Positions 40,122 through 49,114 are shown, counted from the stretch's first letter. The stretch: DNA of 64,000 bases from Candidatus Eiseniibacteriota bacterium (GCA_029569475.1 JAKQSZ010000045.1:7677-71676); one strand, 5' to 3'. The notes: generated by a model from the letters alone, not told the origin. Translations and numbers: made by a program.

Positions 40122-41567
40122 ATGCAGACGCGCCAGCAACTTCCGGCGATGGGCCACGGCAAGGATCGCTCCGCCGCGAATCGGGAGAAGCGCCGCGTTG
40201 CGCTCTCCTCGGTCATGGCCGCGATTGCCCTCACGGCGATCAAGGGCATCGTCGGCGTTTCCACCGGAAGTCTCGGGATCCTCTCCGAGGCCGCGCACTC
40301 CGGCCTTGACCTGTGCGCCGCAGGGGTCACCCTCTGGGCGATCCGGGCCGCCAGCCGCCCCGCTGACCGCGAACACCCCTATGGCCATGGCAAGATCGAG
40401 AACCTGGCCGCGCTCTTCGAGACGGTGCTCCTTTTCGCCACCTGCGGTTGGATCGCCTCGGAAGCGGTGAACCGGCTGGCCGGCCAACCGGTCGAGGTCC
40501 GGGCCGATGCCTGGGCTTTCGGCGTGATGATGATCAGCATCGTCGTGGACATCTCCCGCTCACGCGCCCTGCGCCGGGTTGCGCGCAAGTACCAGAGCCA
40601 GGCGCTGGAGGCCGATGCTCTGCACTTCAGCACCGACGTCTGGTCGTCGCTGGTCGTCCTGCTCGGACTGGTCTTCGTGCGTCTGGCAGACCTCCTGGAG
40701 TTGCCCTGGCTGATGCGGGCCGACGCCGTGGCGGCGCTCGTGGTGGCGTTCATCGTGGCCTGGATCAGCTTCCGGCTGGGTCGCCGGGCGGTCAACGATC
40801 TGCTCGACGCGGTGCCCCCGCGCCTGCGCGCCGAAGTGGAGGCCGCCGCGCGCGTGCCGGGGGTCCTCGAGGTCCGGCGCGCCCGCGTCCGCCGGTGCGG
40901 TCCTGAGTCCTTCGCCGATCTCACGGTCACGGTGGATCGCGAGGTCTCGCTCGACCGGGCGCACGACATCGCCGATCGGGCGGAGGCGGCGGTGCAGGAG
41001 ATTCTCCCCGGCGCCGACGTCGTCGTGCACGTCGATCCAGCCCGCCGGGAGGATGAGGGGACGATCGAGCGGGTCCGCCGGCTGGCCGCGCGCCACGGCT
41101 TCGGGGCCCACGGGATTCTCATCCACGACCTCGCAGGCAGGCGTTCCATCGAGATGCACCTCGAGGCCAGCGACACCCTGCTGTTGAAGGAAGCAAGCGA
41201 TCGCGCCCGGAACTTCCGCAAAGCCCTGCGCGCGGCCTTCCCCTGGCTGTCCGAGGTGGTGACCCATCTCGAGCCGGTCGGCGACCGCAGCGCCATGGTC
41301 CCAGCGGCCGAGGTCGATGAGCAGCGGGTGCTCTCCGCCCTGCGGGCCATCGAGGAGTCGGCGGATGTTCCCTTTCAATCGCACCAGGTCGAGGTCCGGC
41401 GCGCCCGCGGCCGGTTGACCGTCTCCTTCCACTGCGCGCTCGAACCGGGCACGAAGCTGGTCGACGCCCACGCCTTCACCGAAGACCTGGAGCGCCGGCT
41501 GCGCGCGCGCGTCCGGGACTTGGGCCGCATCGTCATCCAGATCGAGGCTCTCGGCGACGACCGGTAG
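40122..41567 (+). CDS. Cation diffusion facilitator (CDF) family transporter
   Basis: Proton-driven divalent metal efflux in the inner membrane. Seen: helices with the metal site HSGLD (EAAHSGLDLCAAG) and HFSTD (ADALHFSTDVWSS), PYGHGKIENLAALFE after helix II, and the C-terminal cytoplasmic ferredoxin-like domain (VPGVLEVRRARVRRCGPESFADLTVTVD ... DVVVHVDPA). At 481 aa it is much longer than usual (about 300) because a second, diverged copy of that C-terminal module follows (VEVRRARGRLTVSFHCALEPG ... VIQIEAL). ATG at 40122 has GGGAG eleven bases upstream; metal specificity is not evident. Confidence 0.9.
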   Translation: MQTRQQLPAMGHGKDRSAANREKRRVALSSVMAAIALTAIKGIVGVSTGSLGILSEAAHSGLDLCAAGVTLWAIRAASRPADREHPYGHGKIENLAALFETVLLFATCGWIASEAVNRLAGQPVEVRADAWAFGVMMISIVVDISRSRALRRVARKYQSQALEADALHFSTDVWSSLVVLLGLVFVRLADLLELPWLMRADAVAALVVAFIVAWISFRLGRRAVNDLLDAVPPRLRAEVEAAARVPGVLEVRRARVRRCGPESFADLTVTVDREVSLDRAHDIADRAEAAVQEILPGADVVVHVDPARREDEGTIERVRRLAARHGFGAHGILIHDLAGRRSIEMHLEASDTLLLKEASDRARNFRKALRAAFPWLSEVVTHLEPVGDRSAMVPAAEVDEQRVLSALRAIEESADVPFQSHQVEVRRARGRLTVSFHCALEPGTKLVDAHAFTEDLERRLRARVRDLGRIVIQIEALGDDR

Positions 41568-41601
41568 TCACACGTGCAACCGGCGACCGGAAAACGCGAC
41601 T

Positions 41602-41616
41602 AACGCTTCGGGCGTT
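41602..41616. terminator. Possible hairpin between convergent genes
   Basis: AACGC-TTCGG-GCGTT, a five-pair stem with a UUCG-type loop in the 64-base gap between the cation efflux gene and the helicase gene. No T-run on either side. Confidence 0.3.
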
Positions 41617-41631
41617 CCGCGGGCTACGCGT

Positions 41632-43728
41632 CTAGCGCTCCAGCCACTCCCCGGCCCGGGTGACCAGTTCGTCCCAGCTTCCCGCCACCTGGAACTCGAT
41701 GCCGACCGAGGCCTTGAAGGCAGCGCCATAGGCGCGGGTCTCCAGTCGCGGGTCGACGACGACAAAGAGGCCGCGGTCCCCGGTCCGCCGGATGAGCCTC
41801 CCGAAGCCCTGGCGGAAGCGGATGAGCGCCTCGGGCAGGTGGAAGGCGCGGAACGGATCCTGTCCTTTCTGGGCCAGGCGTTCGCCGATCGCCTCGACCA
41901 CCGGGTCCGTCGGCACCAGGAAAGGGAGGCGCGCCATGAGCAGGATCTCCAACTCCTCCCCCGGAAAGTCCACACCTTCCCAGAAGCTGGCCGCGCCCAG
42001 AAGCACCGAGGCGCCTCGCTTGACGAACTCAGCGCGAAGCTGCCGCCGGCCTCCATCGAGGCCCTGGGCCAGGAGGCGGATTCCTCGCCCCTCGAGAGGC
42101 TCGCGGACCATCGATTCGACCCGCCGCAGGGTGTCGTGCGAGGTGAAGAGGACCAGCATCTTCCGCTCGAGGCGGCGGGCCAGCAGCTCGATGCCCACGG
42201 CCAGCGACTCGGCGAATCGCGGATCCGATGGATCGGGGAGTCCGAGCAGCGACCATCCGGCCACCTGCGCCTGGAGATCGAAGGGGGAAGACAAACGCAG
42301 CCCCTCGAAACGATCGTCCGGGAGGCCGAGCTTGTGCGCGAGGTGGCGGAAATCGCCCTCGACGGAAAGCGTCGCCGAGGTCAGGACCGCGGCTTCCTTG
42401 CGCGTGAAGAGGACATCACGGAGCTGCGGCCCCACATCCAACGGCGCCGCGCGAAGCGCGACCCCGCGGGCGGTCGCCGGTTCGATCCAATAGACGTGCG
42501 TCGCCTTGTCGGGGGTGAGGAGTTCCCCCATGTTGTTGATCGCCTCGCGAGCGGCGTCCAGTCCCCGTTCCGCTTCGGCCAGAGGCCAGACCTCCGATGC
42601 TCCCGCGTCGGGGCCGCGGCGGCGCGTCCGCTCGATCCACTCCTCGTGCCGCTGCAGCAGAGGAGTCAGACGATCCATCAAGGCCAGGCCGGAAGCGGGA
42701 AAGATCGACCGGACCGACGCCCCTGGTCCGTAACGCAGCCTCTGGTCGCCTCGCGGGAATCCTGGGGCAGCCTTGAGATCGGCCCAGAATTCCCTCGCCA
42801 GCACTGACAGCGTGGACGTCTCTCCCTCGAGTTCGCGCAGTCCGTTGAGCAGGTCGGTGCGATCGTTCTTGTCGGCCAATCCCCGGGCCAGCCGGCGGAG
42901 ATGGTCGGTGATGCCGGGCTCGCCACGCCCCCCGAGTCCTTTGAGGACATCGTCGAAGGCCTGCTCGGTCACGCTGAAGCTGAGCGGTTCGGCCGCCACG
43001 CGAGGGAGATGATGCGCTTCGTCGATGATCACCGCGGTCCACTCCGGCAGCCCGGCGGCGCTCGTCAACAGGTCAATCATCAGCAGCGAGTGGTTGACGA
43101 TGATGAGGGTCGCCTCCCGCGCCTGCTGCCGCGAGAGCTTGAAGAAGCAGCCCGACTCGGCGGCGCAGCGCCCCGAGGTGCAGAAGCGAGACTCGCTGCA
43201 GATGCGGCCAAGCGAGGCCGCGAAACGCGCCGCCGCCTTGCCGGAGGGGATCGGCGCCTCGGAGAGGTCGCCGGACACCGTGCCTTGCACCCAGGGGCCC
43301 AGCACGCGCTCCAGTTCCTCGGCTTCCACCGTGCCGCGGATCTCCCCCAGATAGTGATCCCAGCGCGCGCGGCAGAGGTAGTTCGACCGGCCTTTGAGGA
43401 CGACCGCCCGGATCCGCCGCTCGATCATCCGGCGCAGGCTCGGGAGTTCCTTGTCCAGGATCTGGTCCTGCAGGGTGCGGGTGTAGGTGGAGATGACGAT
43501 AGGCCGCTTCTCACGCTGGGCCCAGAGAACGGCGGGCACGAGATACCCGAGGGACTTGCCGACACCGGTCGGGGCCTCCACCAGCAGCGCCCCGCTGTCG
43601 CGCAGCACCCGGGCCACGGCGCGCGCCATGTCCCGCTGTTGCGGCCGCCACTCGTGCTGCTCGCCGAGAACCTTGGAGAGCAACCCCTCGGGGGCGAAAA
43701 TGTCCTCCAGTACCGAGACCTGCTTCAC
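41632..43728 (-). CDS. DinG/XPD-type superfamily 2 helicase
   Basis: ATP-dependent DNA helicase with an iron-sulfur cluster. Seen: Walker A VEAPTGVGKSLGYLVPAV, VISTYTRTLQDQI, the Fe-S cysteines (NYLCRARW, then RICSESRFCTSGRCAAESGC), LIIVNHSLLMIDLL, DEAH box VIIDEAHHLPR, AVLTSATLSVEGDF, MLVLFTSHDTLRRV, LLGAASFWEGVDFPGEELE and motif VI RQGFGRLIRRTGDRG. GTG at 43728 is preferred over 43761 because AGGTGGGG precedes it. DinG and related helicases act in DNA repair and resolve R-loops or G-quadruplexes; which role applies here is inference. Confidence 0.92.
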   Translation of the reverse strand: MKQVSVLEDIFAPEGLLSKVLGEQHEWRPQQRDMARAVARVLRDSGALLVEAPTGVGKSLGYLVPAVLWAQREKRPIVISTYTRTLQDQILDKELPSLRRMIERRIRAVVLKGRSNYLCRARWDHYLGEIRGTVEAEELERVLGPWVQGTVSGDLSEAPIPSGKAAARFAASLGRICSESRFCTSGRCAAESGCFFKLSRQQAREATLIIVNHSLLMIDLLTSAAGLPEWTAVIIDEAHHLPRVAAEPLSFSVTEQAFDDVLKGLGGRGEPGITDHLRRLARGLADKNDRTDLLNGLRELEGETSTLSVLAREFWADLKAAPGFPRGDQRLRYGPGASVRSIFPASGLALMDRLTPLLQRHEEWIERTRRRGPDAGASEVWPLAEAERGLDAAREAINNMGELLTPDKATHVYWIEPATARGVALRAAPLDVGPQLRDVLFTRKEAAVLTSATLSVEGDFRHLAHKLGLPDDRFEGLRLSSPFDLQAQVAGWSLLGLPDPSDPRFAESLAVGIELLARRLERKMLVLFTSHDTLRRVESMVREPLEGRGIRLLAQGLDGGRRQLRAEFVKRGASVLLGAASFWEGVDFPGEELEILLMARLPFLVPTDPVVEAIGERLAQKGQDPFRAFHLPEALIRFRQGFGRLIRRTGDRGLFVVVDPRLETRAYGAAFKASVGIEFQVAGSWDELVTRAGEWLER

Positions 43729-43762
43729 GAAGCCCCACCTTCCCCGACTCTTCCGGGACACC

Positions 43763-43875
43763 TTGGCTGCCGACCTTGCTCAATGCTGGAATGCGCTGGT
43801 TGCCCACCCTGCTCATTCCCGGGACGTGTTGGTTGTCCACCTTGCTCTGTCCCGGATCGCGTTGTGCCCGCCGGT
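43763..43875. repeat. 33-bp tandem array upstream of the helicase gene
   Basis: About 3.5 copies: TTGGCTGCCGACCTTGCTC at 43763, a copy at 43796, another at 43829 and a partial one at 43862. It sits just upstream of the helicase start, outside any gene I support. Confidence 0.85.
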
Positions 43876-44211
43876 TCGACTCACGCCGGCCGGTGACAGC
43901 AGCGGCTGCACCTGCGACTGAATCTGACGAAACCGCCGACTCTCCAGCAAATTAGCACGCCGGGCGGAGTGTTGAAACGCAAGCTCGAGGCAAATTCTGC
44001 GATTTAGCGTTTCTGCACTTGCGCTCACATGTGGGCGCAGTATATCTGATAGGTGCTCGAACGTCCTTCTAAGGAACGGACGCGAGTGATCCGAAGATCG
44101 GCGCAGGGACGGCGCGCTCTTCGGGCCGCAATGGATCGCCGAACTCGGGCAAGCAGCTTCGTCCCACGGGAGGATAGGGGTCTCGGCGGCGAACGCCGGA
44201 GAGGAGGATCG
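43876..44211. other. Gap upstream of the multiheme cytochrome gene
   Basis: No gene. Bases 43940-44050 are clearly AT-richer than the surroundings and contain the promoter candidate at 44019-44046. A purine-rich leader with AGGAGG precedes the cytochrome start. Confidence 0.55.
44019..44046 (+). promoter_or_regulatory. Candidate sigma-70-type promoter with palindromic operator-like spacer
   Basis: TTGCGC (44019-44024), a 16-base spacer, then TATATC (44041-44046). The spacer region contains GCGCTCACATGTGGGCGC, a near-perfect dyad centred on CACATGTG, which could be a regulator site. About 165 bases upstream of the cytochrome start. Confidence 0.35.
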
Positions 44212-45282
44212 ATGAAAGCCCGGTGGTTGCTCATTGGGTCACTGGTGATGGCCGCGGTGTTTGCGGGGTGCGCGGGCGAGGACGGAAAGGACGGGGCGGA
44301 CGGACGCGATGGGGCCGACGGGGCGCAGGGGATCCAGGGGCCTCCGGGGACCGAACAGTGCATGCAGTGCCATGACGACGAGTTCGACCTCCAGTTCGCC
44401 CTGATGGAGATCGGAACCCAGTTCGAGGTATCGAAGCATAACGAAGGGGATACCTATCTGCGGCGCGGCGCGGGTTGTGCTCGCTGCCACACCAACGAAG
44501 GTTTCCAACACCATCTCGCCCATGGCGATTCTCCGGCCCGGGCGAGCGCTTCGCGCATCGGGTGCTTCACCTGCCATGCGCCGCACTCCAATCAGAACTT
44601 CGACGTGCGCATGACGGACCCGACGCCGATCGACATCGGCGGAACGTACGACCTCGGCCAGAGCAACACCTGCGCGGTCTGCCATCAGGCGCGCCGGCCC
44701 GTTCCCGGGATCGCCGAGGCTGACTCGGCCATCACCAGCTCGCGCTGGGGTCCGCATCACTCCACCCAGGGCAATCTCCTGACCGGCCAGGGAGCCTACG
44801 TCTTTGCGGGCGCGACCTACGCTGTCACCTCGCATGCCACGATTCCCGACGGCTGCGTCACCTGCCACATGGGCCCGTCGTACGCGAGTTCGTATGCGGA
44901 GGCCGGTGGTCACACCTTCAGCGTGACCTACCCGACCACGTCAGATCCGGCGGGGCCCGTCGCCATCAACCGGCGCGGCTGCCAGTCGGTCACCGGCTGC
45001 CACGTGGGCTGGGACACCGACACAGACGCGACGGACTACACGCACGGGTTCCAGGAGGAGGTCCACCAACTTCTGGATCAAATCCGTGGGGAGCTGGTCG
45101 CCAGAGGCTGGCTGAACGCCAACACCGGTCTGCTCATTCCGGCAAACATTGGGGATCTGACGGCGGACGACCGCGGAGCGATCTGGAACTTCCTCTTCAT
45201 CGAGGAGGACTTCAGCGCCGGCGTGCACAATCCCGCCTATACCATCGACGTGCTGGAGGCCACACTGGCCTACCTGGACTAG
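44212..45282 (+). CDS. Lipid-anchored multiheme cytochrome c with collagen-like stalk
   Basis: Signal peptide with lipobox (LLIGSLVMAAVFAGC), then eight Gly-X-Y triplets (GKDGADGRDGADGAQ...), then heme sites. Five classical CXXCH motifs: CMQCH, CARCH, CFTCH, CAVCH, CVTCH. A sixth cysteine pair, CQSVTGCH, has five residues between the cysteines and ends in CH. Cytochromes of this kind carry electrons in the periplasm or at the cell surface. ATG at 44212 has GAGGAGG ideally placed. Not a recognised nitrite or hydroxylamine reductase by eye; the electron partner is unknown. A strong terminator follows. Confidence 0.9.
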   Translation: MKARWLLIGSLVMAAVFAGCAGEDGKDGADGRDGADGAQGIQGPPGTEQCMQCHDDEFDLQFALMEIGTQFEVSKHNEGDTYLRRGAGCARCHTNEGFQHHLAHGDSPARASASRIGCFTCHAPHSNQNFDVRMTDPTPIDIGGTYDLGQSNTCAVCHQARRPVPGIAEADSAITSSRWGPHHSTQGNLLTGQGAYVFAGATYAVTSHATIPDGCVTCHMGPSYASSYAEAGGHTFSVTYPTTSDPAGPVAINRRGCQSVTGCHVGWDTDTDATDYTHGFQEEVHQLLDQIRGELVARGWLNANTGLLIPANIGDLTADDRGAIWNFLFIEEDFSAGVHNPAYTIDVLEATLAYLD

Positions 45283-45373
45283 TCGGTCAGGCCGGCGTCC
45301 ACGACACCACCGGGGGGATGCGGGAGAGTTGGACCGCGCCCTCCGGGCATCGCCGAAACGCCGCCGGACGAGA

Positions 45374-45403
45374 CGAGGGAGCGCCGCCTCAGGCGCTCCC
45401 TCG
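45374..45403. terminator. Hairpin terminator between convergent cytochrome and tryptophanase genes
   Basis: CGAGGGAGCGCC (45374-45385), loop GCCTCA, GGCGCTCCCTCG (45392-45403): twelve perfect pairs. On the plus strand CTGTTTCCCC follows, only a short T tract. Placed between two convergent genes, so it may serve both. Confidence 0.7.
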
Positions 45404-45447
45404 CTGTTTCCCCCTCTCGGCTGCGGGTCCACCGTTCTCGGATCAGC

Positions 45448-46818
45448 TCAAAGCGGCTCGAACCGAGCCGTGAAGTGCCGCAGGAACGGCGCCTCGTAGG
45501 TCATCCGCAGCCCGCGGAGTTCGGTCCGGCGGGCGAAGACCTGCAGCACCACCTCCGCCACGTAGTCCACGTGGCTCTGGGTGTAGACCCGCCGCGGGAT
45601 CGCCAGGCGAACCAGTTCCATTTTCGGTCCCTGGTGCGCGCCGGTCTGCGCATCGCGCTTGCCGAACATCACCGAGCCGATCTCGACGCCGCGCACCCCT
45701 CCTTCGAGGTAGAGCTCATTGGCAAGCACCTGCCCCGGGTATTCCTCCGGCTTGATCTGCGGGAGGAAGTCACCCGCATCGAGATACACCGCGTGCCCCC
45801 CCGCCGGGATGATCATGGGCACGTGGGCCCGTTGCAGCTTCTCGACCAGGTATTCCACTGAGCGCGTGCGATAGCGCAGATAGGACTCGTCGAGCACCTC
45901 CCGGAGCCCCTGCGCGATGGCCTCGAGGTCGCGGCCGGCCAGCCCTCCGTAGGTTGGGAAGCCCTCGGTCAGGATCAGGAGGTTGCGGGCTTCGGTGGCA
46001 AGCTGTTCGTCGTGGAGCGCCAGGAAGCCTCCGATGTTGGCCAGGCCGTCCTTCTTCGCGCTCATGGTGGTGGCGTCGGCATAGGAGAACATCTCGCGCG
46101 CGATCTCCAGCACCGAGCGGTTCTCCTGTCCCGGCTCCCGGCGCTTGATAAACCAGGCGTTTTCGGCGAAACGGCAGGAGTCGAGGACGAAGAGGATCCC
46201 CCGCTTCCGCGCCAGCCGGCTGGACTCCCGGATGTTCTCCAGCGATACGGGCTGCCCTCCTCCGCTGTTGTTGGTCACCGTGACGATAACCGCCCGCACG
46301 CGATCGCCATGTTCGTCGAGCGCCCGCTCGAGGCGCGCAAGGTCGATGTTGCCCTTGAAGGGGTGATAGCAGGAAGGGATCGTCCCCTCGGGGATCGGCA
46401 GATCGATGGCCTGGTCGCCCGCGAACTCGATGTTGGCCCGGGTGGTGTCGAAGTGGGTGTTGCCGCAGTACACGGCCCCGGGACGGTGAAGAATCGTGAA
46501 GAGGATCTTTTCGGCGGCCCGGCCCTGATGGGTTGGAATGACCTGGCGGAAGCCGGTGATGCGCTGGACCTCTCTCTCGAACTCGAAGAAGGAACGGCCG
46601 CCGGCGTAGGACTCATCTCCCCGCATGATCCCGGCCCACTGCTCGGCCGACATGCTCGAGGTGCCGCTGTCGGTCAGGAGGTCGATGAGCACGTCCTCGG
46701 CCCGGATGAGAAACGGGTTGCGCCCGGCCTCCTCGAGGAGGCGCACCCGCTCCTCCCGGGTCGTCATGCGGATGGGCTCGACGGACTTGATCTTGAAGGG
46801 TTCGATGATGGTCTTCAT
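45448..46818 (-). CDS. tnaA: Tryptophanase (PLP-dependent beta-eliminating lyase)
   Basis: Cleaves tryptophan to indole, pyruvate and ammonia. Seen: IDLLTDSGTSSMSAEQWAGIMRGDESYAG, PTHQGRAAEKILF, FDTTRANIEF, NNSGGGQPVSLENI, FVLDSCRFAENAWFIKRREPGQ, the PLP lysine in TTMSAKKDG, EGFPTYGGLAGRDLEAIAQGL, AGGHAVYLDAGDFLP, RRVYTQSHVD. Tyrosine phenol-lyase is the close alternative; ours has RGVEIGSVMFG like tryptophanase where the phenol-lyase has a substrate-binding Arg region, so I favour tnaA. ATG at 46818 has GGAGG upstream. 456 aa. Confidence 0.87.
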   Translation of the reverse strand: MKTIIEPFKIKSVEPIRMTTREERVRLLEEAGRNPFLIRAEDVLIDLLTDSGTSSMSAEQWAGIMRGDESYAGGRSFFEFEREVQRITGFRQVIPTHQGRAAEKILFTILHRPGAVYCGNTHFDTTRANIEFAGDQAIDLPIPEGTIPSCYHPFKGNIDLARLERALDEHGDRVRAVIVTVTNNSGGGQPVSLENIRESSRLARKRGILFVLDSCRFAENAWFIKRREPGQENRSVLEIAREMFSYADATTMSAKKDGLANIGGFLALHDEQLATEARNLLILTEGFPTYGGLAGRDLEAIAQGLREVLDESYLRYRTRSVEYLVEKLQRAHVPMIIPAGGHAVYLDAGDFLPQIKPEEYPGQVLANELYLEGGVRGVEIGSVMFGKRDAQTGAHQGPKMELVRLAIPRRVYTQSHVDYVAEVVLQVFARRTELRGLRMTYEAPFLRHFTARFEPL

Positions 46819-47072
46819 GCGTTTGCCTCCGGGTTCGGTTCCAGCTTCGGAAGTTAGCACCGCCCGTCACGCCCCACAACTCCGAGCCATGGAGAGCGGT
46901 TCGCAGACAAAAGCCTCTTGACCGTCACGCGGGAGATCCGCGACGTTGGGCGCGGATGTTCCCACCGGCGCGAGTTGCTCGAGACCTTCGGGGAGATCCT
47001 GGCCACAATAGGGGCGTAGCGAACGGCAAGCCGGCGGAGCGCTGAACCGCCAGCGATCACGGGGGGAGAACG

Positions 47073-48230
47073 ATGCAGCTGGGTTTGCTGGGGGCGGGCC
47101 TGCAGGGACAGGCCTGTGTGTTCGATTGGCTGCGGCAGTCAGACGTGCGGGGTATCCGCGTCCTGGACGCCAGCGAGGAGCAGCTCGCGCTCTTCCGGGA
47201 GCGGTTCGTGGATGAACGTCTGAGTTTCCGCCGCGTGGACGCCGGCGATCATGAGAAGCTCCGCGAGTCCATCGCGGGCTGCGATGCGCTCCTGAGCGCC
47301 GTACCCTACTTCCTCAACCTGGCGGTGACCCGAGCCGCCATCGAGGCCCGCGTGCCGATGGTGGACCTGGGCGGCAACACCGACGTCGTCTTTCAGCAAC
47401 GGGCTCTGGATCCGGAGGCGCGCGCGGCCGGCGTCGGGATCATCCCTGACCAGGGGCTGGCGCCCGGTCTGGCGGGCATCCTCGGCCTTTACGGCATGCG
47501 CGACTTCACCGACGTGGCCTCGATCCGCATGTACGTCGGCGGCCTTCCCCAGCAGCCGCGCGGCCCCCTCTCCTACGCCCTCGTCTTCTCCGTGCACGGC
47601 CTCCTCAACGAATACGCGGGCGAGGCGGTCGGTCTGCAGGATGGAGAGATCGTCCGGGCCGAGACCCTGACCGGCCTGGAGACCATTCGCTTCCCGCATC
47701 CGGTCGGCCGCTGCGAGGCCGCCTACACTTCAGGAGGCACCTCCACCCTCCCGTGGACCTGCCGTGGGCGCGTCCGGGAGCTCTTCTACAAGACGGTGCG
47801 CTACCCGGGCCATTGGTCGTGCGTGCGCTTCCTGAAGGAACTCGGTTTCCTCGAGACGCAACCCCGCGCGGTCGGCCGCCAGAAGGTGGCCCCCCGGGAC
47901 TTCCTCGGCGCACTCCTGGAGCCGCAGTTGACCTTCGAAAACACGCGTGACCTGGTGGTCCTGCGCGTGCGGGTGCGCGGAACCATGGACGGGCGCCCGG
48001 CGCTGCGTCAGTACGAGATGATCGACTTCCACAACGAGGCCGAAGGTCTGACAGCGATGATGCGCACCACGGCCTTTCCAGCCTCGGAGGCGGCTCTGCG
48101 CCTCGCGCGCGGACAGGTGAGGCAGGCCGGCGTGCTAGCCGGCGAGAGCGTCCTGGCCGACCGCGCCTACTTCGACTCCTTGCGGGGCCGGGGATTGCGG
48201 ATGAGGGAAATGGAGTCCTTCGAGCGTTAG
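47073..48230 (+). CDS. Saccharopine dehydrogenase-like oxidoreductase
   Basis: N-terminal Rossmann fold (MQLGLLGAGLQGQACVFDWLRQ, IRVLDASEEQL), GCDALLSAVPYFLNLAVTRAAIEARVPMVDLGG, then IIPDQGLAPGLAGILG and the C-terminal saccharopine-reductase-type domain (PWTCRGRVRELFYKTVRYPGHWSCVRFLKELGF). This layout and the 385-aa length match lysine 6-dehydrogenase and related carboxynorspermidine/saccharopine enzymes. It is divergent from tryptophanase, so an amino-acid catabolic role is reasonable. The 3' end (ESFER stop) is repeated as a 22-bp direct repeat just downstream. Confidence 0.8.
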   Translation: MQLGLLGAGLQGQACVFDWLRQSDVRGIRVLDASEEQLALFRERFVDERLSFRRVDAGDHEKLRESIAGCDALLSAVPYFLNLAVTRAAIEARVPMVDLGGNTDVVFQQRALDPEARAAGVGIIPDQGLAPGLAGILGLYGMRDFTDVASIRMYVGGLPQQPRGPLSYALVFSVHGLLNEYAGEAVGLQDGEIVRAETLTGLETIRFPHPVGRCEAAYTSGGTSTLPWTCRGRVRELFYKTVRYPGHWSCVRFLKELGFLETQPRAVGRQKVAPRDFLGALLEPQLTFENTRDLVVLRVRVRGTMDGRPALRQYEMIDFHNEAEGLTAMMRTTAFPASEAALRLARGQVRQAGVLAGESVLADRAYFDSLRGRGLRMREMESFER

Positions 48231-48252
48231 AACGGAGTCCTTCGAGCGTCAG
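48212..48252. repeat. 22-bp direct repeat of the gene's 3' terminus
   Basis: GGAGTCCTTCGAGCGTTAG (48212-48230, ending the gene) is followed 22 bases later by GGAGTCCTTCGAGCGTCAG (48234-48252). One T to C change turns the second stop TAG into CAG. Confidence 0.85.
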
Positions 48253-48265
48253 ACGGGTTGGCGAG

Positions 48266-49114
48266 CTAGCGCGCCTTCTCCCTCACCTGGAGGATCTCCA
48301 GGAACTTGCCAAGGCGGCGGACCATCATCCTGTCCTGCCGCTTGGCGAAGACGAGGAGCAGACCGCGGATGGCGCGCACCGTGATGTCGCGCGGGCTCGC
48401 CTCCTGGATGTAGTCCTCCTTCGGGTAGTAGTCACGCAGGTACCCGGCCACGCACTCACGCCGGGTCAGGACCTTACCCGCCGCGAAGGGATCGACGAAG
48501 ATCTCGGGCGCGCCGCCGGCATACTTGACCAGGAAGTGATGTGGCAGGTGGACGCCCACGAACGGAATGTGCAGGCGCTTGGCGATGAGCAGATAGACCA
48601 CGCCGAGGGTGATCGGCACGCCGCGGCGCAGCTCGAGAACCCGGTTGATGCAGGCCGGGTCAAGGTCGCGCCAGTCAGGCAGTACGCCGGAAAACCCCAT
48701 CTCGCCATGCAGCACCTGATTCAGCACCCGGATCTGCACCGGTACGGGCAGGCCGGCCAGGCGGCTGCGAATCCGCACCGCCACGTCGTCCAGCGCCCAC
48801 TTCACTTCCTCGTGACGAAGTTCCGGATAGCTGATCCGCGCCAGGATGGTGAAGGCAGCCTCGAGGTCAAAGAGGTCCTCGCCCATCGCGGTCAGATCCC
48901 GCAGGTCGGCTTCGACCTCGTCGAGAGTGAGTTGAAGGAGCGCCTTGCGCGCCCGGAGTCGCAGTCGGGGATCGGAGGCTTCCGAAGCTTCACGCAGGGC
49001 CGGGGCGCAAGCCGGGCCCAAACGGCCAAGCTGCTCCCAGACGAGCGACGTGATGCGGACATCCTCGTCGCCGAGCAGCGATACAAGGGCGCGGATTTCA
49101 GGTTCGCTGGTCAT
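48266..49114 (-). CDS. SirB1-like transglutaminase-fold protein
   Basis: N-terminal HEAT-like helices (ALVSLLGDEDVRITSLVWEQLGRLGPACAPALREASE), then the Transglut_core2 (SirB1) domain: LDDVAVRIRSRL, LNQVLHGEMGFSG, PACINRVLELRRGVPITLGVVYLLIAKRLHIPFVGVHLPHHFLVKY, IFVDPFAAGKVLTRREC, and a short C-terminal TPR-like end. The family is widespread but has no firm biochemical role. Residue at the expected catalytic Cys of transglutaminases is not obvious. ATG at 49114 preceded by CGGAAG. Confidence 0.85.
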   Translation of the reverse strand: MTSEPEIRALVSLLGDEDVRITSLVWEQLGRLGPACAPALREASEASDPRLRLRARKALLQLTLDEVEADLRDLTAMGEDLFDLEAAFTILARISYPELRHEEVKWALDDVAVRIRSRLAGLPVPVQIRVLNQVLHGEMGFSGVLPDWRDLDPACINRVLELRRGVPITLGVVYLLIAKRLHIPFVGVHLPHHFLVKYAGGAPEIFVDPFAAGKVLTRRECVAGYLRDYYPKEDYIQEASPRDITVRAIRGLLLVFAKRQDRMMVRRLGKFLEILQVREKAR

